64,000 nucleotides of DNA from NCBI GenBank assembly GCA_051418055.1, contig JBPRGH010000113.1, positions 35,450 to 99,449 of the forward strand, given 5' to 3'. The position numbers and the translations under genes were made by a program. Of this stretch, positions 36,428-46,224 are shown piece after piece; positions within the stretch are counted from its first letter, which is position 1, and each line of letters opens with the position of its first letter. The notes beneath the pieces were generated by a model. That model did not search any database. It saw only the letters and a list, made by a program, of their open reading frames with translations, and was not told the origin of the DNA. Source of the DNA: JBPRGH01 sp051418055. Its GTDB lineage: Bacteria; Bacteroidota; Bacteroidia; Cytophagales; Cyclobacteriaceae.

Positions 36428-37642
36428 TCACAAATTCGGGATCATATGAGATGCAATAGTTAATATGATCAAGGCCTTGAAGAGCTTTTCTTTACGATAG
36501 ATTACTAAAAGCGCCACAAGGAGAAGAAGAAAACCAATGGTAAAATATGGATCTGTAGTCAATTGATTTATTGGTATCCTGATTAATTCAAGTTTTGTGC
36601 TCAATCTTAGCAATGGATAAAAAATGAGCAAGCCACTTACTGCCGCAACTATTGACCTATTATTTGATCGGGAAAATTTTAGGTAATGAAAAATCACTAT
36701 TACACAAAAGATGATCATTGGTACATAAGCAAAAAATTGCCTTACAACAAAATTCATATTCTGCCCAATAACCGGTAGCATGAACATAATAAAGGCTAAT
36801 GATGAGAAAATTAAAAGTAAAACATTATACTTTTTATCGACTTTTTCATCTTCAACATAATGTTTCCATGTTAAAGAATAAGCATACATTCCAGTTAGTA
36901 CTATCGCAAAAATAAAGTATATGACACCGCCAAAATTTTCATTTCCAACTAGTATTGAAGAATAGTTGAATATTAAACCTAAACCAATTAGTGTTAAGGC
37001 CGCTGTTTCCAGGACGCTCTGATTGTCTCTGATAAGCTTTATTAGTAAATAATCTTTTAATTTTTGTTTTGATGAATAAAAGTAAACAGATAAGGAAGGA
37101 AACAATATGCATAGTGAGATTACCGAAAAGTACAACAATTCATAAGCTCCTGGCAGGCGAAGTATCCAAAATACCAAAGCAACAATAAATATAATAATGA
37201 GAAAAGTTGTCAGTAAGATTATTCCCCTGCCTTTGAATTCTCTATACATCTTAATACTTCGCGCAGATCCTATCAAAAGTGTTAAAGATATTGTGATGAG
37301 AAATGCAATTAACATATGTATTGCTCCGGCTAAATGCAACATTTTAAAAAGTGTAGCAAATGCTAATAATGAAAGAGATATGATAGCAAATACACGGAAA
37401 GGATTAACCTTCTTATTAAGGATTTCCATAGTTTCAGTTTGTAAGTGGTTAAAATGATTGTGAGGTATTTCTTCTTTGACGGAAAGCCAGGCTTCCGTAA
37501 AGCTTTTGCCACTCTCTATTTGAATTTCAATATCACATATCAGATGGTCCAGCAACTCTGATTTAAGAGGTTCAAAAGTAATGCCTTGTGCTTCAAGGTC
37601 TTGTTCAATTTGATCGACCTGTTTTTTTGTTAAGCCACTCAT
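36428..37642 (-). CDS. Polytopic membrane protein with HAAS-like N-terminal domain
   Basis: Residues 1-75 form a helical HAAS-type domain (LTKKQVDQIEQDLEAQGITFEPLKSELLDHLICDIE), the usual partner module of PadR regulators. About ten transmembrane helices follow across residues 83-404. Its start codon overlaps the PadR gene by four bases, so the two are translationally coupled. Such pairs act in envelope or signalling control, with the HAAS protein probably antagonising or being controlled by PadR. Confidence 0.82.
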   Translation of the reverse strand: MSGLTKKQVDQIEQDLEAQGITFEPLKSELLDHLICDIEIQIESGKSFTEAWLSVKEEIPHNHFNHLQTETMEILNKKVNPFRVFAIISLSLLAFATLFKMLHLAGAIHMLIAFLITISLTLLIGSARSIKMYREFKGRGIILLTTFLIIIFIVALVFWILRLPGAYELLYFSVISLCILFPSLSVYFYSSKQKLKDYLLIKLIRDNQSVLETAALTLIGLGLIFNYSSILVGNENFGGVIYFIFAIVLTGMYAYSLTWKHYVEDEKVDKKYNVLLLIFSSLAFIMFMLPVIGQNMNFVVRQFFAYVPMIIFCVIVIFHYLKFSRSNNRSIVAAVSGLLIFYPLLRLSTKLELIRIPINQLTTDPYFTIGFLLLLVALLVIYRKEKLFKALIILTIASHMIPNL

Positions 37643-37986
37643 GAAGAGAAATTTGTAGATGGTGATGGAGCTAATACTACTTTTAATAAATCAACAAAGT
37701 GGTTTAATTCTGCAACTTTTTTGGTAGCTGTCTCATTGCCTGCAGGTGTCAGAGAATAATATTTTCTCACTCTTCCTTCAACTATCTCTGATTCTGTTAC
37801 CAAAAAGTTCTCCTTTTCGAGCTTATATAATATAGGATATAAAGCGCCGTAGGTAAGCGCAATTTCTCCTGAGGATAATTCCTTCACCCGCTGATTAATT
37901 TCATAACCATACATTCTTCCGTTTTCAGAAAGCAGCTTCAAAACAATGGTTTTTATAGTTCCTTTAATATACTCTTTTGAATCCAT
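37639..37986 (-). CDS. PadR-family transcriptional regulator
   Basis: The 115-residue protein is a single PadR winged-helix domain: KGTIKTIVLKLLSENGRMYGYEINQRVKEL, then ALYPILYKLEKENFLV and the wing VRKYYSLTPAGNE. PadR proteins repress adjacent membrane-protein genes and respond to small ligands. The AT-rich palindromic stretch TTATATATAAGTTTC at about 37986-38000, upstream of its start, could hold its own operator. It is the first gene of the pair with the HAAS membrane protein. Confidence 0.92.
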   Translation of the reverse strand: MDSKEYIKGTIKTIVLKLLSENGRMYGYEINQRVKELSSGEIALTYGALYPILYKLEKENFLVTESEIVEGRVRKYYSLTPAGNETATKKVAELNHFVDLLKVVLAPSPSTNFSS

Positions 37987-38171
37987 TATATATAAGTTTC
38001 TTAAATATATAAAATTTTTATTATATATAAAATTATTTTATGATTTTCAGGTCTTCAACAATCAGTAATAAGTCCTTAAGCAGGAATATCATCGTTTTTG
38101 TTCTAAGAAAAATTAATGTTTATAATTGATAGTAATTTCCCTTAAACCAGGGTAATGAATTCAGGTGACTT

Positions 38172-38789
38172 ATGAAAAATTTTTTTACCACTGTATTTAC
38201 TAAAAAATACATTTTTGACGGTCTCTTAATTGTATTTAGTGTTCTCTTTGCTCTTTTTATTAACAAAATAGCCGAAAATATCCAGGTTGCTAATGAAAAA
38301 GAAATAGCAATGGAGAATATAAAAAAGGAAATACAACGGAATACTGAAATTATTGAAGATTGGATTTCACGGCATACTGAGATCAGGGACAGAATAACGA
38401 TGATAATAGAGGGGAAAAATGATTCATTGAGAACAGAACTTCTTAATTATAAGTATTTAAAAATTAACATTTTAACTTCCAATCAAACTCTGATTGAGGC
38501 CAATTTATCTAATACTGCCTGGGAAACGGCCAAATCCACCGGAATTATCTCTGAATTTGATTTCAATACAACTCAAAAATTTACCAAGATTTATATGGTG
38601 CAAGAGATGATTACTGAAAAAACCCTCGTTAAAGTTTTTGATTTCCTATTTGATCCCAGCGCTCATGATATGAAGAATATAGATGCTACATTAATCCAGC
38701 TTCAGCTGCGATTTATGGAGCTTGTAGGACAGGAAATACTACTGAAAGATCTTTATAAGCAGGTCTTAGCCAATCCAGCTGAGGAGTAG
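38172..38789 (+). CDS. Membrane-anchored protein, DUF6090-like
   Basis: The 205-residue protein has one N-terminal transmembrane helix (IFDGLLIVFSVLFALFINKI, about 14-33). A long helical cytoplasmic or periplasmic domain follows (NEKEIAMENIKKEIQRNTEIIEDWISRH). This is the plan of the DUF6090-type proteins common in Bacteroidota. No function is known. It converges on the GH2 gene with seven bases between stops. Confidence 0.65.
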   Translation: MKNFFTTVFTKKYIFDGLLIVFSVLFALFINKIAENIQVANEKEIAMENIKKEIQRNTEIIEDWISRHTEIRDRITMIIEGKNDSLRTELLNYKYLKINILTSNQTLIEANLSNTAWETAKSTGIISEFDFNTTQKFTKIYMVQEMITEKTLVKVFDFLFDPSAHDMKNIDATLIQLQLRFMELVGQEILLKDLYKQVLANPAEE

Positions 38790-38796
38790 ATTTAAA

Positions 38797-40641
38797 TTAT
38801 TTCAAATTAATTTTTTGTTTTTCTTTATAGTAATTCTGCAGCACAAAAAATGCCTTCTTCTTATTGCCATCTTCAGAGATCAGGCCTTTCCGGTTCCACC
38901 CGTCCTGAATCTCAGGGAGTGGTCTTCGGGGTGATCTGAAATCCATTAAGATCCATGGCGTTACTCCTCTAAGTTGTTCTATTTGACTGATCATTTTAAT
39001 TGTTTCCTCATATAACCATGCCTGATAATCTTCTGTCCAGCGTTCTGTTTTATCACCATACCTACCATATTTCGCACCAGCTCCGAATTCTGAAATAATA
39101 ACAGGTTTATTTTGTGTGATCTTCCAGCTGATCTGCTTTGCTTTTTCCGGTATTCCATCATACCAACCAATATATTGATTGAAGCTTAATACATCTACTA
39201 CTTCTGAAAATGGATCATTAATAGTTCTTATAGAGGAATTATCTTCATAGTGACTTTGCTCCAGTGCAGCACTTATTAACCGGGTGTCGTCCATGCTTCG
39301 TGTTTTTGCAGCTAATTTTTTAAGAAAGTCATTCCTTGCTTCACTGGTAGGCGTTTCATTGGCCATAGACCAAATTATTACAGAGGCCCGGTTTTTATCA
39401 CGATTTATTAACTCTGTTAGTTGATTTTCTGCATTCAAATAGGTACTCATATTCTCCCATTCGATGGTCCAGTAAACGGGGATCTCCTCCCATACGAGCA
39501 TTCCCATCTGATCAGCCAGCCTTACCATGTGCTCATTGTGCGGGTAATGCGCCAGCCTCACGAAATTACAACCTAATTCCTTAGCCCAGGTAAGAAGTTG
39601 ACTTGCATCAGCTTCAGTATATCCTCTTCCTCCTCGAAAGGGGCTTTCTTCATGAATGGAAATACCTCTTAAAAATACTGGTTTACCATTGAGGAGTATA
39701 TCCTGATTCTTTGTTTCTATTGCCCTGAACCCTATTTGATCAATGATTAGGTCATCTCCCGCCTCTACAATTACATCATATAAATATGGATCATCAAATG
39801 ACCAATAATTAATTTTCCTGGGATTAATATTAAAGGCTGCCTTACCTTTCTCATCAGTAGTAATAACCTCTTCCAACTTAAGCTGTGGGATTTTGATCGT
39901 TACTTTTTTTCGTGCCACATCTGCACCATCTAAACTGATAAAACCTTTTATCCTGTCCTTATTTTTTGGATCAAGTTGAATAAAGTAATCATTAATAAAA
40001 TTTGCTGACGTTTCAATCAGCCTGACATCCCGCGTAATACCTCCATAATTCCACCAGTCAGTATTAAGTGTCGGTACCCCTTCTTTTTTTCTTTTATTAT
40101 CAACCTTTAAGATGAGGAAATTATCTTTTTCCTTCAGTAATTCTGTTATTTCAAAATTAAAAGGAGTAAAACCTCCTATATGCCGTCCAAGTTTTTTGCC
40201 ATTCAGATAAACGTCAGCCTGATAATTAACAGCATCAAAATAAATAAAGACCCGGTTATTCTCCTTTGATTTTTTATGATCAAATGATTTCTTGTACCAT
40301 ACAGTACCTTCATAATAAAAAAGCTTTTCCTTCTGTGAATTCCAATCTCCCGGCACAATAATCTTCTCTGAATTGTCAAAATCATATTCAATAAGTTCTG
40401 ATTTATTGGCAGGCTGAGAATTCAGATAATACGCATTCTTGTTGATGTATCTCATCTCATCAAATGGCTCATAGCGATAGTTGTAATAGCCATTTTCATA
40501 TGGATCAACGATATACCTCCATTCGCCATTAAGGGATTGGGTCGTGCGATTATAGGCATTTATCAATAGAGTTTGTGAATAAAGGGAGTGGGGTACTAAA
40601 AAGAAAAGCAAGATAATAAAGGGGCAATATTTAATTTTCAT
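38797..40641 (-). CDS. Exported glycoside hydrolase family 2 (beta-glucuronidase/galactosidase-like)
   Basis: The 614-residue protein has a signal peptide (FIILLFFLVPHSLYSQT). The GH2 sugar-binding domain (about 75-210), the Ig-like domain (about 212-310) and the TIM barrel follow in order. Acid/base Glu429 is in IIWSMANETP and nucleophile Glu518 in PVIISEFGAGAKYG; HYPHNE at 365-370 is the usual barrel signature. The length is like bacterial beta-glucuronidases rather than the 1000-residue galactosidases. No polysaccharide-utilisation genes are adjacent, so the substrate is open. Confidence 0.92.
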   Translation of the reverse strand: MKIKYCPFIILLFFLVPHSLYSQTLLINAYNRTTQSLNGEWRYIVDPYENGYYNYRYEPFDEMRYINKNAYYLNSQPANKSELIEYDFDNSEKIIVPGDWNSQKEKLFYYEGTVWYKKSFDHKKSKENNRVFIYFDAVNYQADVYLNGKKLGRHIGGFTPFNFEITELLKEKDNFLILKVDNKRKKEGVPTLNTDWWNYGGITRDVRLIETSANFINDYFIQLDPKNKDRIKGFISLDGADVARKKVTIKIPQLKLEEVITTDEKGKAAFNINPRKINYWSFDDPYLYDVIVEAGDDLIIDQIGFRAIETKNQDILLNGKPVFLRGISIHEESPFRGGRGYTEADASQLLTWAKELGCNFVRLAHYPHNEHMVRLADQMGMLVWEEIPVYWTIEWENMSTYLNAENQLTELINRDKNRASVIIWSMANETPTSEARNDFLKKLAAKTRSMDDTRLISAALEQSHYEDNSSIRTINDPFSEVVDVLSFNQYIGWYDGIPEKAKQISWKITQNKPVIISEFGAGAKYGRYGDKTERWTEDYQAWLYEETIKMISQIEQLRGVTPWILMDFRSPRRPLPEIQDGWNRKGLISEDGNKKKAFFVLQNYYKEKQKINLK

Positions 40642-40835
40642 ATTAGTCCGGAGGATTTTATTGTATTGAAATTAAGGATTTAATTAGAAATTAGAAATAC
40701 CGGTTAACTTTTTGTCTAATGCTTTTAAACTCTTATATAGGAAAAGTTTGAATATACCTGCAGATTCTGCCAACGCCACTAGTAAATGATAAAGTGCAGG
40801 GAAAATATTTAAGGTTATTATTTTTTAAATAAAAT

Positions 40836-42299
40836 TTAATCAATTCCTAATTTATTATATACCTCATCAAAGGTTTCATCTGAATCAGCCAATACCAGCA
40901 ATCTGTCCTTTGGCTCTAAAACAGTTGATCCGTTAGGGGTAAGATACTTTCCATTTCGCTGGATCATTACAATTAAAGCCTGGCGAGGAAAATCTAGGTC
41001 AACGATTTGCTGACCTATGGCATAACTCTCTTCAGGAAGGTCTATTTCCACCAATTCTGATTTTATATCTTCCGACATTTCAATGTCAAGCGGCGTCTTC
41101 TTTTTTGGTTTTCCTATTTCAGTAACTTTTAACCAATCAGCAACTTTGGAAAGAGTGGTTCCCTGCAGAAGTATGGAAGTAACTGCAATAAAAAATACGA
41201 TATGAAAAATAGTATCAGCTTCCTCAACCCCGGCTATTAATGGATATGTGGCAAAAACAATGGGTACAGCGCCACGAAGCCCAACCCATGAAATAAACAT
41301 TCGCTGCTTAAACGGCATCCGGAAAAAAGAAAGGCTTAATAACACTCCGAGAGGCCTTGCAATGAATATTTGAAAAACCGCAATTAGCAGCCCAATCCCT
41401 ATAATCGGGACTATCTGTGAAGGAAAAACAAGTAATCCGAGTGTAAGGAACATGACAATCTCCATGAGCCATGCAAGACCATCGAAAAATCGCATTATAC
41501 TTCGTTTATGTATAAAGCTATTATTCCCTAAAATGATACCTGTTATATAAATAGCCAGAAACCCGTTACCGTTTAATGCATCTGTAGCCGAATAGGTAAA
41601 GAACATTACAGCAAGTATTAAAACTGAATACAACCCTTCGAAATCCAGGTTTATTTTATTAATAAGTTTTAGGGATAACTTTCCGATTATATATCCCATA
41701 AGACCACCAATCAACATCTGCTGAAAGAAAAATGGAACCAGCTGGAGCACTTCCATATCAGGGTTGATGAGTAAGGTGATAACTGAAATGGTAAGAAAAT
41801 AAGCCATAGGATCATTACTCCCACTTTCGAGCTCTAATGTTGGCCTGAGCTGACTTTTTAAACCTATATTTCGGGCCCTAAGAATGGAGAATACTGCAGC
41901 AGCATCAGTCGAGGAGACTATTGCTCCTAAAAGCATTCCCTCCAAAAAAGTTAATTCAGTAACTGCAGTAACAAAAGCCCCAATTGCCATAGCGGTAACA
42001 AATACCCCAAGAGTTGAAAGGCTTATCCCTTTCCATAAAACAGGTTTAACACTCTCCCACCGTGTATCGAGTCCACCCGAAAAGAGGATCAGGTTTAAGG
42101 CTATAACACCAATAAACTGTGCCGTATCCGGACTATCAAAATAAATACCCCCAAAGCCTTCAGAGCCAGCAAGCATTCCAATGATCAAAAAGAATATGAG
42201 TGTAGGGACACCTAATTTATATGATGTTTTACCAGCTACAATGCTGATAAACAATAAGATTGAACCTATTAGCAGGATATTCTCTGTAGTAAAAACCAT
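40836..42299 (-). CDS. K+/H+ antiporter, CPA1/NhaP2 type with TrkA-C domain
   Basis: The 487-residue protein has 12-13 transmembrane helices with the CPA motifs GMLAGSEGFGGI, GAIVSSTDAAAVFSIL and LESGSNDPMAYFLT (transport Asp) and SWVGLRGAVPIVFAT. A C-terminal RCK_C/TrkA-C domain (about 415-487, IGQQIVDLDFPRQALIVMI) gates by ligand binding. It exchanges K+ or Na+ for protons across the inner membrane. It stands alone. Confidence 0.93.
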   Translation of the reverse strand: MVFTTENILLIGSILLFISIVAGKTSYKLGVPTLIFFLIIGMLAGSEGFGGIYFDSPDTAQFIGVIALNLILFSGGLDTRWESVKPVLWKGISLSTLGVFVTAMAIGAFVTAVTELTFLEGMLLGAIVSSTDAAAVFSILRARNIGLKSQLRPTLELESGSNDPMAYFLTISVITLLINPDMEVLQLVPFFFQQMLIGGLMGYIIGKLSLKLINKINLDFEGLYSVLILAVMFFTYSATDALNGNGFLAIYITGIILGNNSFIHKRSIMRFFDGLAWLMEIVMFLTLGLLVFPSQIVPIIGIGLLIAVFQIFIARPLGVLLSLSFFRMPFKQRMFISWVGLRGAVPIVFATYPLIAGVEEADTIFHIVFFIAVTSILLQGTTLSKVADWLKVTEIGKPKKKTPLDIEMSEDIKSELVEIDLPEESYAIGQQIVDLDFPRQALIVMIQRNGKYLTPNGSTVLEPKDRLLVLADSDETFDEVYNKLGID

Positions 42300-42437
42300 T
42301 TACTGTTAAAGATGAATAATAAGAATTTGTTAAAGCTAATTATTGATAAAATATTCTCTTCCCAATATAACACCTTAAATTTAATGGTTCTATAACATAA
42401 AAAAACCGTTGCCGTATTATTAATAAATAATAAAAAA

Positions 42438-42866
42438 TTGAATATAAAGCTCAAAAAAGCAGCACCACCTGACGAAAAATATCTCCTTTGGCTGCGTAAA
42501 GCCACAATGGGCCAGCACCTTCAAAATTCAGGAATGGAGGTCAATGAAGAAAGTCATTTAAAAGGTTTACTTTATAAATATGAAATTGCTGAAATTATTT
42601 TTCTAAGTAATACACGGATAGGATTATTAAAAAAAGCAGAAAACGATAGCTCCGTTGAAATTATTCAGATACAAATAGAACCTGATTATCAGGGAAAGGG
42701 AATAGGCCAATATCTAATCAGAAAAATTATTGATGATGCCGCTCTTTTGAAGAAAGCCGTTTCTCTTAGTGTACTTAAAGCAAACCCGGCAAGAAAGCTT
42801 TATGAAAGGCTGGGATTTAAAATCGTTGATGAAGATGAAAATTCATTTATAATGAAAACCCAATAA
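42438..42866 (+). CDS. GNAT-family N-acetyltransferase
   Basis: The 142-residue protein has the GNAT fold ending IIQIQIEPDYQGKGIGQYLIRKIIDDA, with the acetyl-CoA loop QGKGIG, and AVSLSVLKANPARKLYERLGFKIV. The open frame starts at a TTG (42438, xNIKLKKAAPPDEKYLLWLR), which matches the usual family N-terminus better than the first internal Met at residue 24, so an unusual TTG start is likely. The TfoX-like gene follows after two bases. Confidence 0.87.
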   Translation: MNIKLKKAAPPDEKYLLWLRKATMGQHLQNSGMEVNEESHLKGLLYKYEIAEIIFLSNTRIGLLKKAENDSSVEIIQIQIEPDYQGKGIGQYLIRKIIDDAALLKKAVSLSVLKANPARKLYERLGFKIVDEDENSFIMKTQ

Positions 42867-42868
42867 CC

Positions 42869-43213
42869 ATGGCCTATGATGAATATTTAGCTGACAGAAT
42901 TAAGCATGCACTTGAGCTGCGTAAAATATCCTTTGAAGAAAAGAAAATGATGGGTGGATTATGCTTTATGGTACAGGACAAAATGTGCATTGGAATAACA
43001 AAAAGTAATCTTATGGCAAGGATTGATCCGGAAATTTATGATGAGGCACTGCGAAAAACGGGGAGCCGGCCGATGGATTTTACAGGCAGGCCAATGAAAG
43101 GATTTATTTTCGTGGAACCTGAAGGCTATGATATGGATGATGACCTGGACTATTGGGTGAATCTATGCCTTGAATATAATCCAAAAGCAAAATCAAGTAA
43201 AAAGAAGAAATAA
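42869..43213 (+). CDS. TfoX/Sxy N-terminal domain protein
   Basis: The 114-residue protein is a stand-alone TfoX N-terminal domain: EKKMMGGLCFMVQDKMCIGITKSNLMARIDPE, then DFTGRPMKGFIFVEPEGYDMDDDLDYWVNLCLEY and a Lys-rich tail (KAKSSKKKK). In gamma-proteobacteria TfoX controls competence, but short Bacteroidota members have no known role. It lies two bases after the GNAT gene and 45 bases before a phosphoesterase. Confidence 0.88.
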   Translation: MAYDEYLADRIKHALELRKISFEEKKMMGGLCFMVQDKMCIGITKSNLMARIDPEIYDEALRKTGSRPMDFTGRPMKGFIFVEPEGYDMDDDLDYWVNLCLEYNPKAKSSKKKK

Positions 43214-43258
43214 CATCCATATTTTACGAGTTACAAATTAAACAAGTGATAGACTTGC

Positions 43259-43972
43259 ATGAAAAAAATTGCCTATATCACCGATCTGCACCTTAAGGAT
43301 GAGTTACCTCACTCACATGGAGTGAATACGCGTGAAAACCTTGAGCACATTCTCCGGGATGTTAAGGATCAACAGATCAAGGAAATAATAATTGGTGGGG
43401 ATCTGGGGCAGACTGAGGAGTACCCATGGCTTTTCGATCAGTTAAAAGATTATGATATTCATATTACCCTTGGAAATCATGATCAATATAAGGACGTTAA
43501 AAAATATTATAGTAGGAATAGCAATGCGGAAAATGAGCTTTATTACTCATTCATAGAAGAGGGTTTTCAGTTTATTATTTTAGATTCTTCCAATGATAAA
43601 CTAAATGACAAGCAGGTTAAATTTTTAAAGAAAAAGATTGATACTGCACCTGAACCTCTGTTAATTTTTATCCATCATCCTATTATTGAGGTTGATACTT
43701 ATGTAGATCGAAAATATCCGTTACATAACCGGGATAAAGTCTTTGATATCCTCTCCAACAGTAAAAGAGATGTCTTTATCTTCTGCGGCCATTATCATAC
43801 TGAGGATCATGCTGAGAAAAAAAATATAAAACAACATGTAATACCTGCAGCCTCATTACCTATAAAAAAGAAGCTGGAAGGATTTGAACCTGATACAAGT
43901 TTTTATTCTTATAGTATTTTGCAATTGCAGGATGGTGAGATAAACTTCTATATAAAGAATTTTCAGCTGTAG
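43259..43972 (+). CDS. Calcineurin-like metallophosphoesterase
   Basis: The 237-residue protein has all five motifs of the binuclear metallophosphoesterase fold: DLHLK (DxH), GGDLGQ (GD), LGNHDQ (GNHD), FIHHPI (H) and CGHYHTED (GHxH). This pattern is close to class III cyclic-nucleotide phosphodiesterases such as CpdA. No signal peptide, so it is cytoplasmic. The substrate may be a cyclic nucleotide or phospholipid. Confidence 0.9.
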   Translation: MKKIAYITDLHLKDELPHSHGVNTRENLEHILRDVKDQQIKEIIIGGDLGQTEEYPWLFDQLKDYDIHITLGNHDQYKDVKKYYSRNSNAENELYYSFIEEGFQFIILDSSNDKLNDKQVKFLKKKIDTAPEPLLIFIHHPIIEVDTYVDRKYPLHNRDKVFDILSNSKRDVFIFCGHYHTEDHAEKKNIKQHVIPAASLPIKKKLEGFEPDTSFYSYSILQLQDGEINFYIKNFQL

Positions 43973-43979
43973 GGATAGG

Positions 43980-45110
43980 CTATTCCAGTTTTTTATAGAA
44001 ATAAAGCTCCCTTTCTTTCAGTATCTCCGGATGGCCTATTTTAACAAGGTCAGCAAGAATAATATCTGGCCTTAAATAACCAAGCTCCAGGTACTCATTG
44101 CCCCCTGTAGCTCCAATTCTGGCGGTATAAGTATACACCTCCCCTTCTTTATATGCATCAAACCATGTATAGCGGCTGTCTGCATTTTTTATTTCTTCAA
44201 GCGAATCAAAAGAGGCTACTCCCAGCCACAGGTCGGCCTCCTTTGCTTTATTATAAACCGCCTCAAAACTGAGTTGCAAAAATCCGTTTTCCTGGTTTTC
44301 CTGCCACAGATAATCCATTCCGGCATCCTTTAATAGATTGGCAGAATAATTATCCCCGCCAGGTAAGTACCACGTGTCTCCATACATAATACCCGTCATA
44401 ACAGTAGGTTTTATATCAATTCCTGATACTTTTTGCTGTAGGGAAAGGTATTCATCACGTATAGCATTGAAAACTGAATCGGCTTGCCTGTATTTATCAA
44501 ACAGTGCACCGGTAACCTTTATCCATTCTACCCGACCAAGTGGGTGGTGCTCTAAATAATCTGCATTAATAAGTACAGGGATCCCTGCCTGCTCAATACG
44601 CTTCAGCTGGTTTCTGTCACCTGTAAGCATATAGGTCATTACCATCTCGGGTTGCAGCTTTACCAGAACCTCCAGATTAAGCTGATTATCCCTCCCAAGC
44701 TCTTTTACAAACCCGGAATCGATCCTTGAACGCATTTTTGCCGAACTGATATAATCCAATGTAGGAAAACCTGTTAATGCTTCCGTAACACCTATATAAT
44801 CCAGAATGGGAATATGAGAGGTCGAGGTAACTACTATTTCCTCTATCGGGGTACGAATAATATTTTGTCCTTTTAAGCTGTCAGAGATCTGAAGATGTTT
44901 AGGAATTAGATAGTAGGTCATGCTTTCTGTAGCACCCTGAAATGGTTTTTTAACCGTTAACCTTTGAATACCATTTAAAGATTCCAGTTCAAAACCTTTG
45001 GCATATTCAATAGTTTCACTTTGAGATTGGAATTTTTCAGCCTCTTCTTTTTTATTGGAATTGCAGCTGATTACAGAAATAATTAAAAATAGATAGATGC
45101 TATACTTCAT
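43980..45110 (-). CDS. Periplasmic-binding lipoprotein of cobalamin/iron-complex type (BtuF-like)
   Basis: The 376-residue lipoprotein (IYLFLIISVISC, Cys at 16) has the two-lobed BtuF/FhuD fold. Lobe 1 starts at IEEIVVTSTSHIPILDYIGVTEALTGFP. DSGFVKELGRDNQLNLEVLVKLQPEMVMTYM and the lobe 2 TGIMYGDTWYLPGGDNYSANLLKDAGMDYLW follow, joined by a long helix. The motif PGGxxYxAxLLxDAG is characteristic. It faces away from the cobalamin riboswitch operon but lies only 2.2 kb from btuB, so a cobalamin-uptake role is likely, though a siderophore cannot be excluded. Inner-membrane BtuCD genes are not in the window. Confidence 0.85.
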   Translation of the reverse strand: MKYSIYLFLIISVISCNSNKKEEAEKFQSQSETIEYAKGFELESLNGIQRLTVKKPFQGATESMTYYLIPKHLQISDSLKGQNIIRTPIEEIVVTSTSHIPILDYIGVTEALTGFPTLDYISSAKMRSRIDSGFVKELGRDNQLNLEVLVKLQPEMVMTYMLTGDRNQLKRIEQAGIPVLINADYLEHHPLGRVEWIKVTGALFDKYRQADSVFNAIRDEYLSLQQKVSGIDIKPTVMTGIMYGDTWYLPGGDNYSANLLKDAGMDYLWQENQENGFLQLSFEAVYNKAKEADLWLGVASFDSLEEIKNADSRYTWFDAYKEGEVYTYTARIGATGGNEYLELGYLRPDIILADLVKIGHPEILKERELYFYKKLE

Positions 45111-45177
45111 GATTAGGAGGCAAATTTCCCGATTATAATTGAAATAGGAAAATCTACCTCCTCATTAAACTTTATCC

Positions 45178-46071
45178 CTATCTGAAGTTTTGTATTCTTA
45201 ACTTTGACTTTATTAAATCTACATTAGAGATACGGGAAAAATTAGTTCCAGATTTTGTAGTAACGGGCCCATAAACCTTCATATTATTATCATCAGTGGG
45301 TTCTGCAAAAGTATCATCTCCATAACTAATCCCTGAAGAAGCATATCCCATAAAAGTAAATTCCGCATCCCCTGTACCATCAAAATATTCGATTAATACA
45401 AAATATTCCGAATCAGGTGCCGAATCCTCAATAACAAGAGACTCGAATCCGCCGGTTTTTTCCCCGGTATCGCTATAAACTTTAAAATCAGTAATTGTAT
45501 TGTTACTGATAACCACGTCATATAAAGCATATAGGTTCAGATCAACCTGATCAATATCCTGCGTTCCCTGAACACTCCACAGAAGGTCAATCTTCATTCC
45601 GGTGTCAGGAACATCGTCATTATCAGTTAATGCATAGGTGAATGTTTTTTCTTCCACAGCGCTACTAATTACAGCATTACCAGAGGCAGATACAAGTTCA
45701 ATTATAATCTGCTTTTCCGGAACCTCCTCCACAACACCATTTCGAATAACAATTGATTCTATAACTTCATCATCAATGATTTCAATTTCTATAGATGCAC
45801 TTGTTGCACCTGCAGGTAGTACTATTGGATTGGCTGATATTACCTTATAGTCACCATTCAGTGCAGCTGTTCCTCCAAAAGAATATTCAATTTGTGATTC
45901 ACCCTCCAATGGCGCATTTAATGTAAGATTAACTGTTACAATCCCGGCATCTTCAGCTCCGCTTCCTTCAGTAGTGGGAATAGTTACAATGGATTGTACA
46001 GGGTCATCATTACAGCTAATGAATGACAACGGTAATAGTGTTACCAAAAAGAAATACAACAGGTTTTTCAT
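45178..46071 (-). CDS. Calx-beta-domain lipoprotein, hypothetical
   Basis: The 297-residue lipoprotein (FLVTLLPLSFISC) has an N-terminal Calx-beta-like domain: EDAGIVTVNLTLNAPLEGES, then NGDYKVISANPIVLPAGATSASIEIEIIDDEVIE. A second beta domain with an aspartate-rich DLLWSVQGTQDIDQVDLNLYALYD segment follows. It is 67 bases upstream of the BtuF-like gene in the same orientation. Calx-beta repeats bind calcium in adhesins. Function unknown; the neighbourhood suggests a surface protein. Confidence 0.75.
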   Translation of the reverse strand: MKNLLYFFLVTLLPLSFISCNDDPVQSIVTIPTTEGSGAEDAGIVTVNLTLNAPLEGESQIEYSFGGTAALNGDYKVISANPIVLPAGATSASIEIEIIDDEVIESIVIRNGVVEEVPEKQIIIELVSASGNAVISSAVEEKTFTYALTDNDDVPDTGMKIDLLWSVQGTQDIDQVDLNLYALYDVVISNNTITDFKVYSDTGEKTGGFESLVIEDSAPDSEYFVLIEYFDGTGDAEFTFMGYASSGISYGDDTFAEPTDDNNMKVYGPVTTKSGTNFSRISNVDLIKSKLRIQNFR

Positions 46072-46224
46072 AGTTAAATAAATTTTACAAAATTAAGTTA
46101 ATCTTAAGTTTCCATATAAAAAACTAAAATCACTCAATACAATATTTTTTTATCCTCCTCGACCTAAGAAGTTAATTTTTATTTCTCATTGTGCCTGATA
46201 AATTAAAAAGATATAATTTTACAC

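Noticed and set aside
42269..42505. 78-codon minus-strand open frame between the antiporter and the GNAT gene
   Set aside because: It overlaps both real genes and the AT-rich spacer; the composition is that of spacer translation.
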